A stretch of 7,647 nucleotides of DNA from Pseudomonadota bacterium (GTDB lineage: Bacteria; Pseudomonadota; Alphaproteobacteria; Rhizobiales; Xanthobacteraceae). Below are positions 1 through 5,970 of the stretch, one piece after another; positions within the stretch are counted from its first letter, which is position 1, and every line of letters begins with the position of its first letter. Made by a program: the position numbers and the translations under genes. The notes below the pieces were generated by a model, which saw only the letters and a program-made list of their open reading frames with translations, did not search any database and was not told the origin of the DNA. Where the stretch lies: the NCBI GenBank assembly GCA_023391175.1, contig JAEWBL010000502.1, forward strand, positions 1 through 7,647, in the 5' to 3' direction.

Positions 1-1
1 G

Positions 2-1705
2 CACAAGCCGCTCATCTGGTCGGATGAGCTGGCCTCTATGCTCTTCCTCTGGCTCTCCCTGTTCGGCTCGGTGATCGCGCTGAACCGCGGCGAGCACATG
101 CGCATGACGGCCATCGTCGGCATGATGAAGCCGCGCGCCCGTGCCTTCTTCGACATGATCGCCATTGCCGCAGCCGTCGCCTTCCTGCTGATGATCCTCC
201 ACCCGGCCATCGAGTATGCGCAGGAGGAAGCCTATGTGGTGATGCCGGCGCTGGAGATTCCCAACACCTGGCGCGCCGCCGCCATTCCGGTGGGCACGGC
301 GCTTATGCTGATGGTGGGTCTGCTCAAGCTCGCCCAGCACGCCACGGGGCGCGATGCGGTGATCGCCATCCTCGTGGTCGCCGCCATCGTCGGCGGCTTC
401 TATGCCCTCGGTCCGGTGTTCCGGACGCTGGGCAACTACAACCTCCTGATCTTCTTCCTGTTCGGCGTGGGCGTCATGGTGCTGATGGCGGTGCCCATCG
501 CCTTCTCCTTCGGCCTTGCCACCTTCGCCTACATCTCGCTCTCCACCCACACGCCGAGCATGGTGGTGATCGGCCGCTTCGACGAGGGCATGGGGCACCT
601 CATCCTGCTCGCCGTGCCGCTGTTCGTGTTCCTCGGCCAGCTCATCGAGATGACCGGCATGGCCAAGGCCATGGTGGCCTTCCTCGCGAGCCTCCTCGGC
701 CATGTGCGCGGTGGCCTTCATTATGTGCTGGTGGGCGCCATGTATCTCGTCTCGGGCATCTCCGGCTCCAAGGCCGCCGACATGGCCGCCGTCGCCCCGG
801 TGCTGTTTCCGGAAATGACCAAGCGCGGCGCCAAGCCGGGCGACCTCGTGGCGCTGCTCTCGGCGACCGGTGCGCAGACCGAGACCATTCCGCCCTCCAT
901 CGTGCTCATCACCATCGGCTCGGTCACGGGCGTGTCCATCGCCGCTTTGTTCACCGGCGGCCTGCTGCCGGCGCTGGTGCTCGCCGTTGCCCTGTGCTCG
1001 GTCGTGTGGTGGCGCTATCGCGACGAGGATCTCAGCGGCGTCGCCAAGGCGAGCTGGGGCGAGGTGGGGCGCGCCTTCATCATCTCCGTGCCCGCCATCG
1101 CCTTGCCCTTCGTCATCCGCGCGGCGGTGATCGAGGGCGTCGCCACCGCCACGGAGGTCTCCACCATCGGCATCGTCTATTCGGTGGTGGCGGGCCTGCT
1201 CATCTATCGCCGGTTCGATTTCCGCCGCCTGTTCCCCATGCTGGTGGATACGGCGGCGCTCTCCGGCGCCATCCTGTTCATCATCGGCGCCGCGACCGGC
1301 ATGGCGTGGGCGCTCACCCAGTCCGGCTTCTCCAACGCACTGGCCGAGGCCATGCGTGCCCTGCCGGGCGGGTCGGCGAGCTTCCTCGCGGTCTCCATCG
1401 TGGCGTTCGTGGTGCTGGGCTCGGTGCTGGAGGGCATCCCCGCCATCGTGCTGTTCGGCCCCCTCCTCTTCCCCATCGCCAAGCAAGTGGGGGTGAACGA
1501 GGTGCACTATTCCATGGTGGTAATCCTCGCCATGGGCATGGGCCTGTTCGCGCCGCCCTTCGGCGTCGGCTATTACGCCGCCTGCGCCATCAGCCGCATC
1601 AGCCCGGATGCGGGCATGAAGCCCATCGTGGGGTACATGATCGCGCTGCTCATCGGCCTCATCATCGTCGCCGCCGTGCCGTGGATCTCCACCGGCTTCC
1701 TGTGA
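2..1705 (+). CDS. TRAP transporter fused small/large membrane subunit (DctQ-DctM), 5' partial
   Basis: This is the membrane part of a tripartite ATP-independent periplasmic transporter, which imports carboxylates or sugar acids using an ion gradient together with a separate DctP-type binding protein. The frame is open from base 2, so the gene starts upstream of the window; the ATG at base 38 is internal. The first visible residues (SDELAS, then ALNRGEHMRM) are the typical end of a DctQ helix and its following loop. After a linker helix (about visible residues 115-135) comes a whole DctM domain of roughly 430 residues. Its family signatures are SGSKAADMAA (about 254-263), ETIPPS (about 294-299), EGIPAIVLFGP (about 477-487) and APPFGVGYY (about 517-525), with about a dozen hydrophobic helices. 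DctQ and DctM are thus one polypeptide, as in SiaQM-like transporters. Ends TGA. No DctP is visible; it probably lies to the left. The substrate is unknown, but the adjacent sugar-acid-type enzymes make an organic acid likely. Confidence 0.93.
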   Translation, partial: HKPLIWSDELASMLFLWLSLFGSVIALNRGEHMRMTAIVGMMKPRARAFFDMIAIAAAVAFLLMILHPAIEYAQEEAYVVMPALEIPNTWRAAAIPVGTALMLMVGLLKLAQHATGRDAVIAILVVAAIVGGFYALGPVFRTLGNYNLLIFFLFGVGVMVLMAVPIAFSFGLATFAYISLSTHTPSMVVIGRFDEGMGHLILLAVPLFVFLGQLIEMTGMAKAMVAFLASLLGHVRGGLHYVLVGAMYLVSGISGSKAADMAAVAPVLFPEMTKRGAKPGDLVALLSATGAQTETIPPSIVLITIGSVTGVSIAALFTGGLLPALVLAVALCSVVWWRYRDEDLSGVAKASWGEVGRAFIISVPAIALPFVIRAAVIEGVATATEVSTIGIVYSVVAGLLIYRRFDFRRLFPMLVDTAALSGAILFIIGAATGMAWALTQSGFSNALAEAMRALPGGSASFLAVSIVAFVVLGSVLEGIPAIVLFGPLLFPIAKQVGVNEVHYSMVVILAMGMGLFAPPFGVGYYAACAISRISPDAGMKPIVGYMIALLIGLIIVAAVPWISTGFL

Positions 1706-1717
1706 GCCGAGAAGCGA

Positions 1718-2857
1718 TCACACGTAGCACGGGCCCTCGATGAGCGGGTGGGCGGCGAGGAAGGCCTCGTCCACCTCGATGCCGAGGCCCGGCCCCTCGC
1801 GGCAGGTGACGGTGCCGTCCGGCGAAAGCTGATACGGCAGGCCGCACACCTCGTCGCGGAACGGGTTGTGGTGGGCAACATCGCCCTCGAAATAGCCGGG
1901 ATTGTCCACCGCGCACATCAGGTGCAGCGTCGCCACCATGTTGATGCCGGTGGCGGAGGTGTGCGGGTTCACCGACATCTTCCAGGCGGAGGCGAGCACC
2001 GCGATGCGGTGGCATTCGGTGATGCCGCCGGCCTTGGAGAGGTCCGGCTGCGCGAAGGAGACCGCGCCGTCCGCGATCAGGCGGGTGAACTCGAAGCGGG
2101 TATAGTGGTTCTCCCCCGCCGCCAGCGGCACGGTGCCGAGCTTCGCGGCGTCCTGATAGCTGCGGTAATCGTGCGGCGGGAACGGCTCCTCGAACCAGCC
2201 GACCTTCGCCGCCTCATAGGCCGGCATCACCCGGCGCACGTCGTCCAGAGAGCAGCCGGTGTTGCCGTCGACGAGAATGTCGATCTCGTCTCCCACCGCG
2301 GCGCGCACCGCCTCCACCCGCGCAATGTCGCGCTGGGGCGCGTCACCCACGCGCAGCTTCAGGGCGCGATAGCCCTGCGCCACGTAGGATTGCGCCTCCT
2401 CGGCAAGCGCGGAAGGCTCCTGCCAGCCGAGCGAGATGCCGCCGGCATAGGCCTTGATCTTCCTCGGCGCCCCGCCTAGCAGGCGATGGATGGGGGCGTT
2501 CATCGCCTTGCCGCGGATGTCCCATAAGGCGATGTCGAGCCCGCTCAGGGCCAGCGCCGCCGCCGCGCCCATGCCGTGGCTGGCGAGCTGCATGCGGTAG
2601 ACCTTCTGCCACACGCCCACCACGTCCAGCGCATCCATGCCCAGCACCAGCTCGGACAAGGTGGTGTCGATGAGCTTCGCCACCGCGCCCGGGCAGCGGC
2701 CGTGATGGGCCTCGCCCCAGCCGACGATGCCTTCGTCCGTCTCCACCCGCACGAGCACGGAATCGCGCTTCACCGCCCGGCCGATGCCCAGCGTGACGTT
2801 CTTGCCCTCGGGCACGCGGAAGGAGACGGGGACGGCACGGATGGAGGCGATGCGCAT
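1718..2857 (-). CDS. Enolase-superfamily (mandelate racemase/muconate lactonizing) enzyme 1, probable acid-sugar dehydratase
   Basis: The product has 379 residues, the usual length for the mandelate racemase subgroup. These enzymes use Mg2+ to stabilise an enediolate formed by removing the proton next to a carboxylate, giving racemisation or dehydration of hydroxy acids. The N-terminal capping domain (about 1-125) includes GIVGWGEAHHGR; the barrel follows. Predicted metal ligands are D197 (in LVDGN), E223 or E224 (WFEEP) and E249 (AAGEN). The His-Asp dyad is D272 (QPDLSKAGG) and H299 (VNPHTSATG), with E324 (GYFEGD) as likely electrophile. Oddity: the usual KxK base motif reads K167-L-R169, so the second lysine is lost. 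The ATG has a GAGAGAG purine run 4 bases upstream and lies 33 bases after the dehydrogenase stop, so it is likely the last gene of the leftward operon. It ends 12 bases from the convergent TRAP gene. Substrate not identifiable; family call firm, dehydratase role inferred. Confidence 0.9.
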   Translation of the reverse strand: MRIASIRAVPVSFRVPEGKNVTLGIGRAVKRDSVLVRVETDEGIVGWGEAHHGRCPGAVAKLIDTTLSELVLGMDALDVVGVWQKVYRMQLASHGMGAAAALALSGLDIALWDIRGKAMNAPIHRLLGGAPRKIKAYAGGISLGWQEPSALAEEAQSYVAQGYRALKLRVGDAPQRDIARVEAVRAAVGDEIDILVDGNTGCSLDDVRRVMPAYEAAKVGWFEEPFPPHDYRSYQDAAKLGTVPLAAGENHYTRFEFTRLIADGAVSFAQPDLSKAGGITECHRIAVLASAWKMSVNPHTSATGINMVATLHLMCAVDNPGYFEGDVAHHNPFRDEVCGLPYQLSPDGTVTCREGPGLGIEVDEAFLAAHPLIEGPCYV

Positions 2858-2890
2858 GGGGCTCTCTCGGGTTCTGGCTCTGGAGCGCGG

Positions 2891-3859
2891 TCAGCCGCGC
2901 GCGGCGCGATAGTCGGGATTGACGAGGTTCTGCGGCTCCCCGCCCCTCAGGATACGCAGCACCTCCTCGGCGGCGCCGATGCTCATGGCCCGCATGGAGG
3001 TGGCGGTGATGCCGGCGAGGTGGGGCGTCATCAGCAGGTTCGGCAGGTCGAAGAGCGGGCTGTCCGGCGGCACGGGATGGGTGTCGTAGACATCGGTCGC
3101 CGCGCCCGCGATCCACCCCGCCTTGAGGGCGGTGAGGAGCGCCTGCGTATCCACGATAGGGCCGCGCGCCGGATTGATGAGCACGGCGGAGGGCTTCATC
3201 CGCGCGAGCAGCCGCCCGTCCACGAGGCCTTTCGTCTGCGGCGTCAGCGGGCAGGCGATGACCACCGCGTCGCTCTGGGCGAACAGGGCCTCCAGATCGA
3301 CGCCCTCGATGCCCTCCACCGCCCCGCCGGAGCGCGACGCGCCGATGACGCGCATGCCGAACCCGGCCCGCGCGATGGCCGCGACCCGCTGGCCGATGGC
3401 GCCGAGCCCGATGATGCCGAGGGTCGAGCCCGCAATCTCGCTGGTGCCGTCGCCCAGCCCGCGTGCCGGATTCCAGCCATCCGCGCGCAGGCGCGCATCG
3501 ATCCGCGCCAGCGGCCGGCGCAGATGGAAGAGGGCGGAGAACACGTATTCCGCCACGGTCTGCGTGTTGCTGCCCGGCAGGTTGGCCACCGGGATGCCCC
3601 GGGCGGTCGCCGCCGCGACGGGGATGAAATCGAGCCCCACCCCGTGCCGCACCACGCCCCGCACGCGCTCCGCGCCCTCGAACACATCGTCCGGGAGCTT
3701 GGCGCGCACGATCACCGCATCGGCCTCGCGGGTAAGGCGGCGCAGGGTGTCGTCGGACGTGTCGGGGCCGACGACGATTTCGGCAACGCCCTCCAGCAGC
3801 GCCGCGCCGTCCGGATGCAGCGCATTGGTAGCGAAGACGATCGGCCGCTCACGGACCAT
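2891..3859 (-). CDS. D-2-hydroxyacid dehydrogenase family protein (NAD(P)-dependent)
   Basis: A 322-residue cytoplasmic oxidoreductase of the phosphoglycerate dehydrogenase/D-lactate dehydrogenase family, which interconverts 2-hydroxy and 2-oxo acids. Substrate-loop motif HGVGLD (72-77) and NLPGSNTQTVAEY (93-105) are present, as is the dinucleotide fold GLGAIGQ (151-157). Catalytic R232 lies in NPARGP and catalytic H280 in TPHLAGIT. The third member of the triad, normally Glu five residues after the Asp of DVxxxEP, is His261 here (DVYDTHPVPP). The second strand of the fold ends in GASRSG (173-178), with Ser-Arg where NAD-specific enzymes have Asp, hinting at NADP(H). I chose ATG 3859 over the longer frame from 3970: the domain begins at MVRERPIVFATN, a GGAAGG site sits 8 bases upstream, and the extra 37 residues are unlike the family and overlap the previous gene deeply. 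It overlaps the FAH-family gene by 11 bases, implying coupled translation. Substrate unknown. Confidence 0.9.
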   Translation of the reverse strand: MVRERPIVFATNALHPDGAALLEGVAEIVVGPDTSDDTLRRLTREADAVIVRAKLPDDVFEGAERVRGVVRHGVGLDFIPVAAATARGIPVANLPGSNTQTVAEYVFSALFHLRRPLARIDARLRADGWNPARGLGDGTSEIAGSTLGIIGLGAIGQRVAAIARAGFGMRVIGASRSGGAVEGIEGVDLEALFAQSDAVVIACPLTPQTKGLVDGRLLARMKPSAVLINPARGPIVDTQALLTALKAGWIAGAATDVYDTHPVPPDSPLFDLPNLLMTPHLAGITATSMRAMSIGAAEEVLRILRGGEPQNLVNPDYRAARG

Positions 3860-4751
3860 AAGGCGCACCTTCCAGGATGGGATTGACCAGAGTGCCGAGC
3901 CCTTCCACGCGGGCGCGCACCACGGAACCGGGCCGGAGCCAGGCCGGCGGCTTGCGCATGCCCGCGACACCGGCCGGCGTGCCGGTGGCGATCACGTCCC
4001 CCGGCTCCAGCGTGTGGGCCTGCGACAGGCGCGAGACCAGATCGGCGATGTCGAACACGAGGTCGGCGGAGATGCCCTCCTGCAGCCGCGTGCCGTCCAC
4101 GTCGAGGGAGAGGGCGAGGGCGTGCGGGTCGGCGATCTCGTCGGCGCTGGCGAGGAAGGGGCCGAGGGGGCCGAAGGTCGGCACATTCTTGCCGCGGGTG
4201 AAGCCGCCGTCGCGCTTGATCATCTCGCTGGCGCTGATGTCGTTGAACACGGCGTAGGCGGCAACGTGGGAGAGCGCCTCCTCGCGCGTCACCCTCTCCG
4301 CCCGCCGGCCGATGACGGCAGCGATCTCCACCTCATAGGTACAGCCGCCGATGTCCGGCGGCAGCAGGATCGGCGCGCCCGGCCCGACCACGGTGGAGGC
4401 CTGCTTCATGAACAGCACCGGCTCGGCCGGAGCCGCCATGCCCCGCTCGGCCAGCGCATCGCGATAATTGAAGGCGAGCGCATAGATGCGCGGTGGCACA
4501 TAGGGCGCCAGCAGGTCCACCTCGCGCGCCGGGAGCCGAGCGGCCCCGGCAAGGCCGTGGGCAGCGATGCGCTCAACCATCGCCGGCAGGCCGGCGAGGA
4601 TCAGCGCATGGACATGCGGCGCGACACCGCCGAGGGCATCGGCCATGGCCGGATGGGCGAGGTCGAACACCACGTCATCGGCGCCCGCGCCATCGCCTTC
4701 AAGGACGCCGGCACGGTCCTCGCCGGCGTGGCGGAAGCTCACGAAGCGCAT
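3849..4751 (-). CDS. Fumarylacetoacetate hydrolase (FAH) family protein
   Basis: A 300-residue member of the FAH/2-oxohept-3-ene-dioate hydratase family, metal-dependent enzymes that hydrolyse, hydrate or decarboxylate 2-oxo and diketo acids. An N-terminal domain (about 1-80) precedes the catalytic fold. Predicted Mg2+/Mn2+ ligands are E140 and E142 (TYEVEIAAVIG) and D171 (VFNDISASE). The loop lysine K188 (RGKNVPTFGPLGPF) and the family signature GDVIATGTPAGV (251-262) are intact. The lid motif usually written NYxxHAxE reads NYRDALAE (95-102): E102 is kept but the histidine is Ala99, so hydrolysis by the His-Glu dyad described for FAHD1-like acylpyruvases may not apply. The ATG lies 3 bases after the stop of the enolase-family gene with no good ribosome site, pointing to translational coupling. 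In known routes such as L-fuconate or L-rhamnonate breakdown, an FAH-family protein cleaves a 2,4-diketo-3-deoxy acid; a comparable role here is inference. Confidence 0.9.
   Translation of the reverse strand: MRFVSFRHAGEDRAGVLEGDGAGADDVVFDLAHPAMADALGGVAPHVHALILAGLPAMVERIAAHGLAGAARLPAREVDLLAPYVPPRIYALAFNYRDALAERGMAAPAEPVLFMKQASTVVGPGAPILLPPDIGGCTYEVEIAAVIGRRAERVTREEALSHVAAYAVFNDISASEMIKRDGGFTRGKNVPTFGPLGPFLASADEIADPHALALSLDVDGTRLQEGISADLVFDIADLVSRLSQAHTLEPGDVIATGTPAGVAGMRKPPAWLRPGSVVRARVEGLGTLVNPILEGAPYGP
3860..3873 (-). promoter_or_regulatory. Ribosome binding site deciding the dehydrogenase start
   Basis: GGAAGG (3873-3868 read leftward) lies 8 bases before ATG 3859, inside the end of the FAH-family gene. 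It supports this start over the longer frame opening at 3970. Confidence 0.7.
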
Positions 4752-4754
4752 GGC

Positions 4755-5897
4755 TCAACCCAACCGATAGCGGTCGATGACCGAGCGGTCGATCTCGATG
4801 CCGAGGCCCGGACCGGTGGGGATCTTCACCCGTCCGCGCTCCTGCACGATGGGCTCCTTGGCGAGGTGGTCGCGGAACGGGTTCTCGCACTGCTCGAACT
4901 CCAGCAGCGGCTCGAACGGGAACAGGCTCGGCGGCTGGTCGGCGAGGGAGCCGAGGAAGTGGAGCGTCGCGGCGATGCCCACCGCCGAGCCCCAGGCGTG
5001 AGGCACGCACTCGACGCCATGGGTGGAGGCGAGCGTGGCGATCTTCTTGCACTCGGAGAGGCCGCCCGCGGCGCACACGTCCGGCTGCACGATGTCCATG
5101 GCCTTGCGCACGATGGCGTCGCGGAAGCCCCAGCGGGTGAACTCGTTCTCGCCGCCGGCCACCGCCATGTCGAGGGCGCGGGCGACCTCCACATAACCAT
5201 CAATGTCCTCCGGCGAGATGGGCTCCTCGAACCACTCCACGTCGAGCTCTTCCAGCTTGCGGCCGAGGCGGATGGCGACGGGCACGGAGAAGGCGTGGTT
5301 GGCATCCACCATGAGGCGGATGTTGGGGCCGATGGCGTCGCGCACCGCCTTCACGCGCTCGTAGTCCTTGGCGATGTTGCCAAGGCCGATCTTCATCTTG
5401 ATGGCCTTGAAGCCCTCGTCCACGTAGCCGGTGGCTTCCTCCACCGCCTCGCCCACCAGATTGTCGAAATCGATGAAATACAGGCCGGTGGCGTAGCAAT
5501 CCACCTCGGTGCGGAAGGCGCCGCCGAGGAGCTTGTGCACCGGCTTGCCGCAGCTCTTGCCGATGATGTCCCACAAGGCGATGTCGATGCCGCTGATGGC
5601 GGCGATGGACATGCCCTTGTTGCCGTAATCCTTGATGCGGTTGTAGAGGTCTTCCCAGATCACCTCCACGTCGAACGGGTCGCGGCCGAGGATGCGCGGG
5701 CCGAACTGGGTCTCGATGAAGGCCTTTGCGACGGCGGAGGGGCCGTAGCACTCGCCCCAGCCGACGATGCCGTCGGCCGTCTCGATCTCAACGAGACAGG
5801 TGCCGCGCGTCTTGTAGAGCCAGCCCCGCGACGAGGTGAACGGCTTCTCGACGGGCGCCGCCATCACGTGGGCCCGGACACTCTTGATGACGCTCAC
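4755..5897 (-). CDS. Enolase-superfamily (mandelate racemase/muconate lactonizing) enzyme 2, probable acid-sugar dehydratase or epimerase
   Basis: A 380-residue enzyme of the mandelate racemase subgroup with a complete active-site set. The base motif is K167-M-K169. Predicted metal ligands are D198 (MVDAN), E224 (WFEEP) and E250 (AGGEN). The dyad is D273 (QPDVCAAGG) and H300 (CVPHAWGS), and an acidic residue near E333 (PLLEFEQ) fits the electrophile position. The capping domain (1-about 125) carries GIVGWGECYGP. With bases on both faces it could epimerise or dehydrate a hydroxy acid, unlike the second copy at 1718-2857, which has KxR. The two are diverged paralogues, not a recent duplication. 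The start is GTG at 5897, with AAAGGG 6 bases upstream; no in-frame ATG fits the domain better. It follows the binding-protein gene by 73 bases containing a terminator-like hairpin, and a second potential hairpin covers its ribosome site. Substrate unknown; resemblance to aldarate or aldonate dehydratases is a general impression only. Confidence 0.91.
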   Translation of the reverse strand: MSVIKSVRAHVMAAPVEKPFTSSRGWLYKTRGTCLVEIETADGIVGWGECYGPSAVAKAFIETQFGPRILGRDPFDVEVIWEDLYNRIKDYGNKGMSIAAISGIDIALWDIIGKSCGKPVHKLLGGAFRTEVDCYATGLYFIDFDNLVGEAVEEATGYVDEGFKAIKMKIGLGNIAKDYERVKAVRDAIGPNIRLMVDANHAFSVPVAIRLGRKLEELDVEWFEEPISPEDIDGYVEVARALDMAVAGGENEFTRWGFRDAIVRKAMDIVQPDVCAAGGLSECKKIATLASTHGVECVPHAWGSAVGIAATLHFLGSLADQPPSLFPFEPLLEFEQCENPFRDHLAKEPIVQERGRVKIPTGPGLGIEIDRSVIDRYRLG

Positions 5898-5899
5898 GG

Positions 5900-5939
5900 C
5901 GCGCCCTTTCTTATGGATCGGGAAGGAAAGAAGGGCGCG
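5900..5939 (-). promoter_or_regulatory. Potential hairpin covering the ribosome site of enolase-family gene 2
   Basis: CGCGCCCTT (5900-5908) and AAGGGCGCG (5931-5939) are exact reverse complements, 22 bases apart. In the leftward RNA three further pairs can form after one C-A mismatch. The downstream arm contains most of the AAAGGG ribosome site (5909-5904) of the GTG start at 5897. Its upstream arm shares bases 5934-5939 with the terminator-like stem, so both cannot form together. Structure is seen; a regulatory role is inference. Confidence 0.35.
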
Positions 5940-5959
5940 GGCGATGCGAGGCCCGCGCC
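5934..5959 (-). terminator. Terminator-like or processing hairpin after the binding-protein gene
   Basis: A perfect 9-bp inverted repeat (GGCGCGGGC at 5934-5942, GCCCGCGCC at 5951-5959) has an 8-base loop, 11 bases past the binding-protein stop. In the leftward transcript it is followed by CTTCTTTCCTTCC, pyrimidine-rich but not an unbroken T run. It could be a partial terminator or a 3' stabilising hairpin that leaves more binding-protein message than enzyme message, as is common for first-gene receptors in transport operons. Confidence 0.5.
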
Positions 5960-5970
5960 GCTGCCGGGCG

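Noticed and set aside
38..40. ATG at 38 as the start of the TRAP gene
   Set aside because: The same frame is open to base 2 and the residues before it (SDELAS) belong to the conserved DctQ segment, so the gene begins outside the window.
1693..1709. Small inverted repeat CGGCT/AGCCG around the TRAP stop codon
   Set aside because: Only 5 pairs with a 7-base loop and no T run on either side; too weak to call a terminator.
2576..3886. Open frame of 436 codons on the + strand
   Set aside because: Antisense to the dehydrogenase and enolase-family gene 1, low-complexity composition, no domain.
3860..3970. 37-residue N-terminal extension of the dehydrogenase
   Set aside because: Not family-like, overlaps the FAH gene deeply, and a good ribosome site supports ATG 3859.
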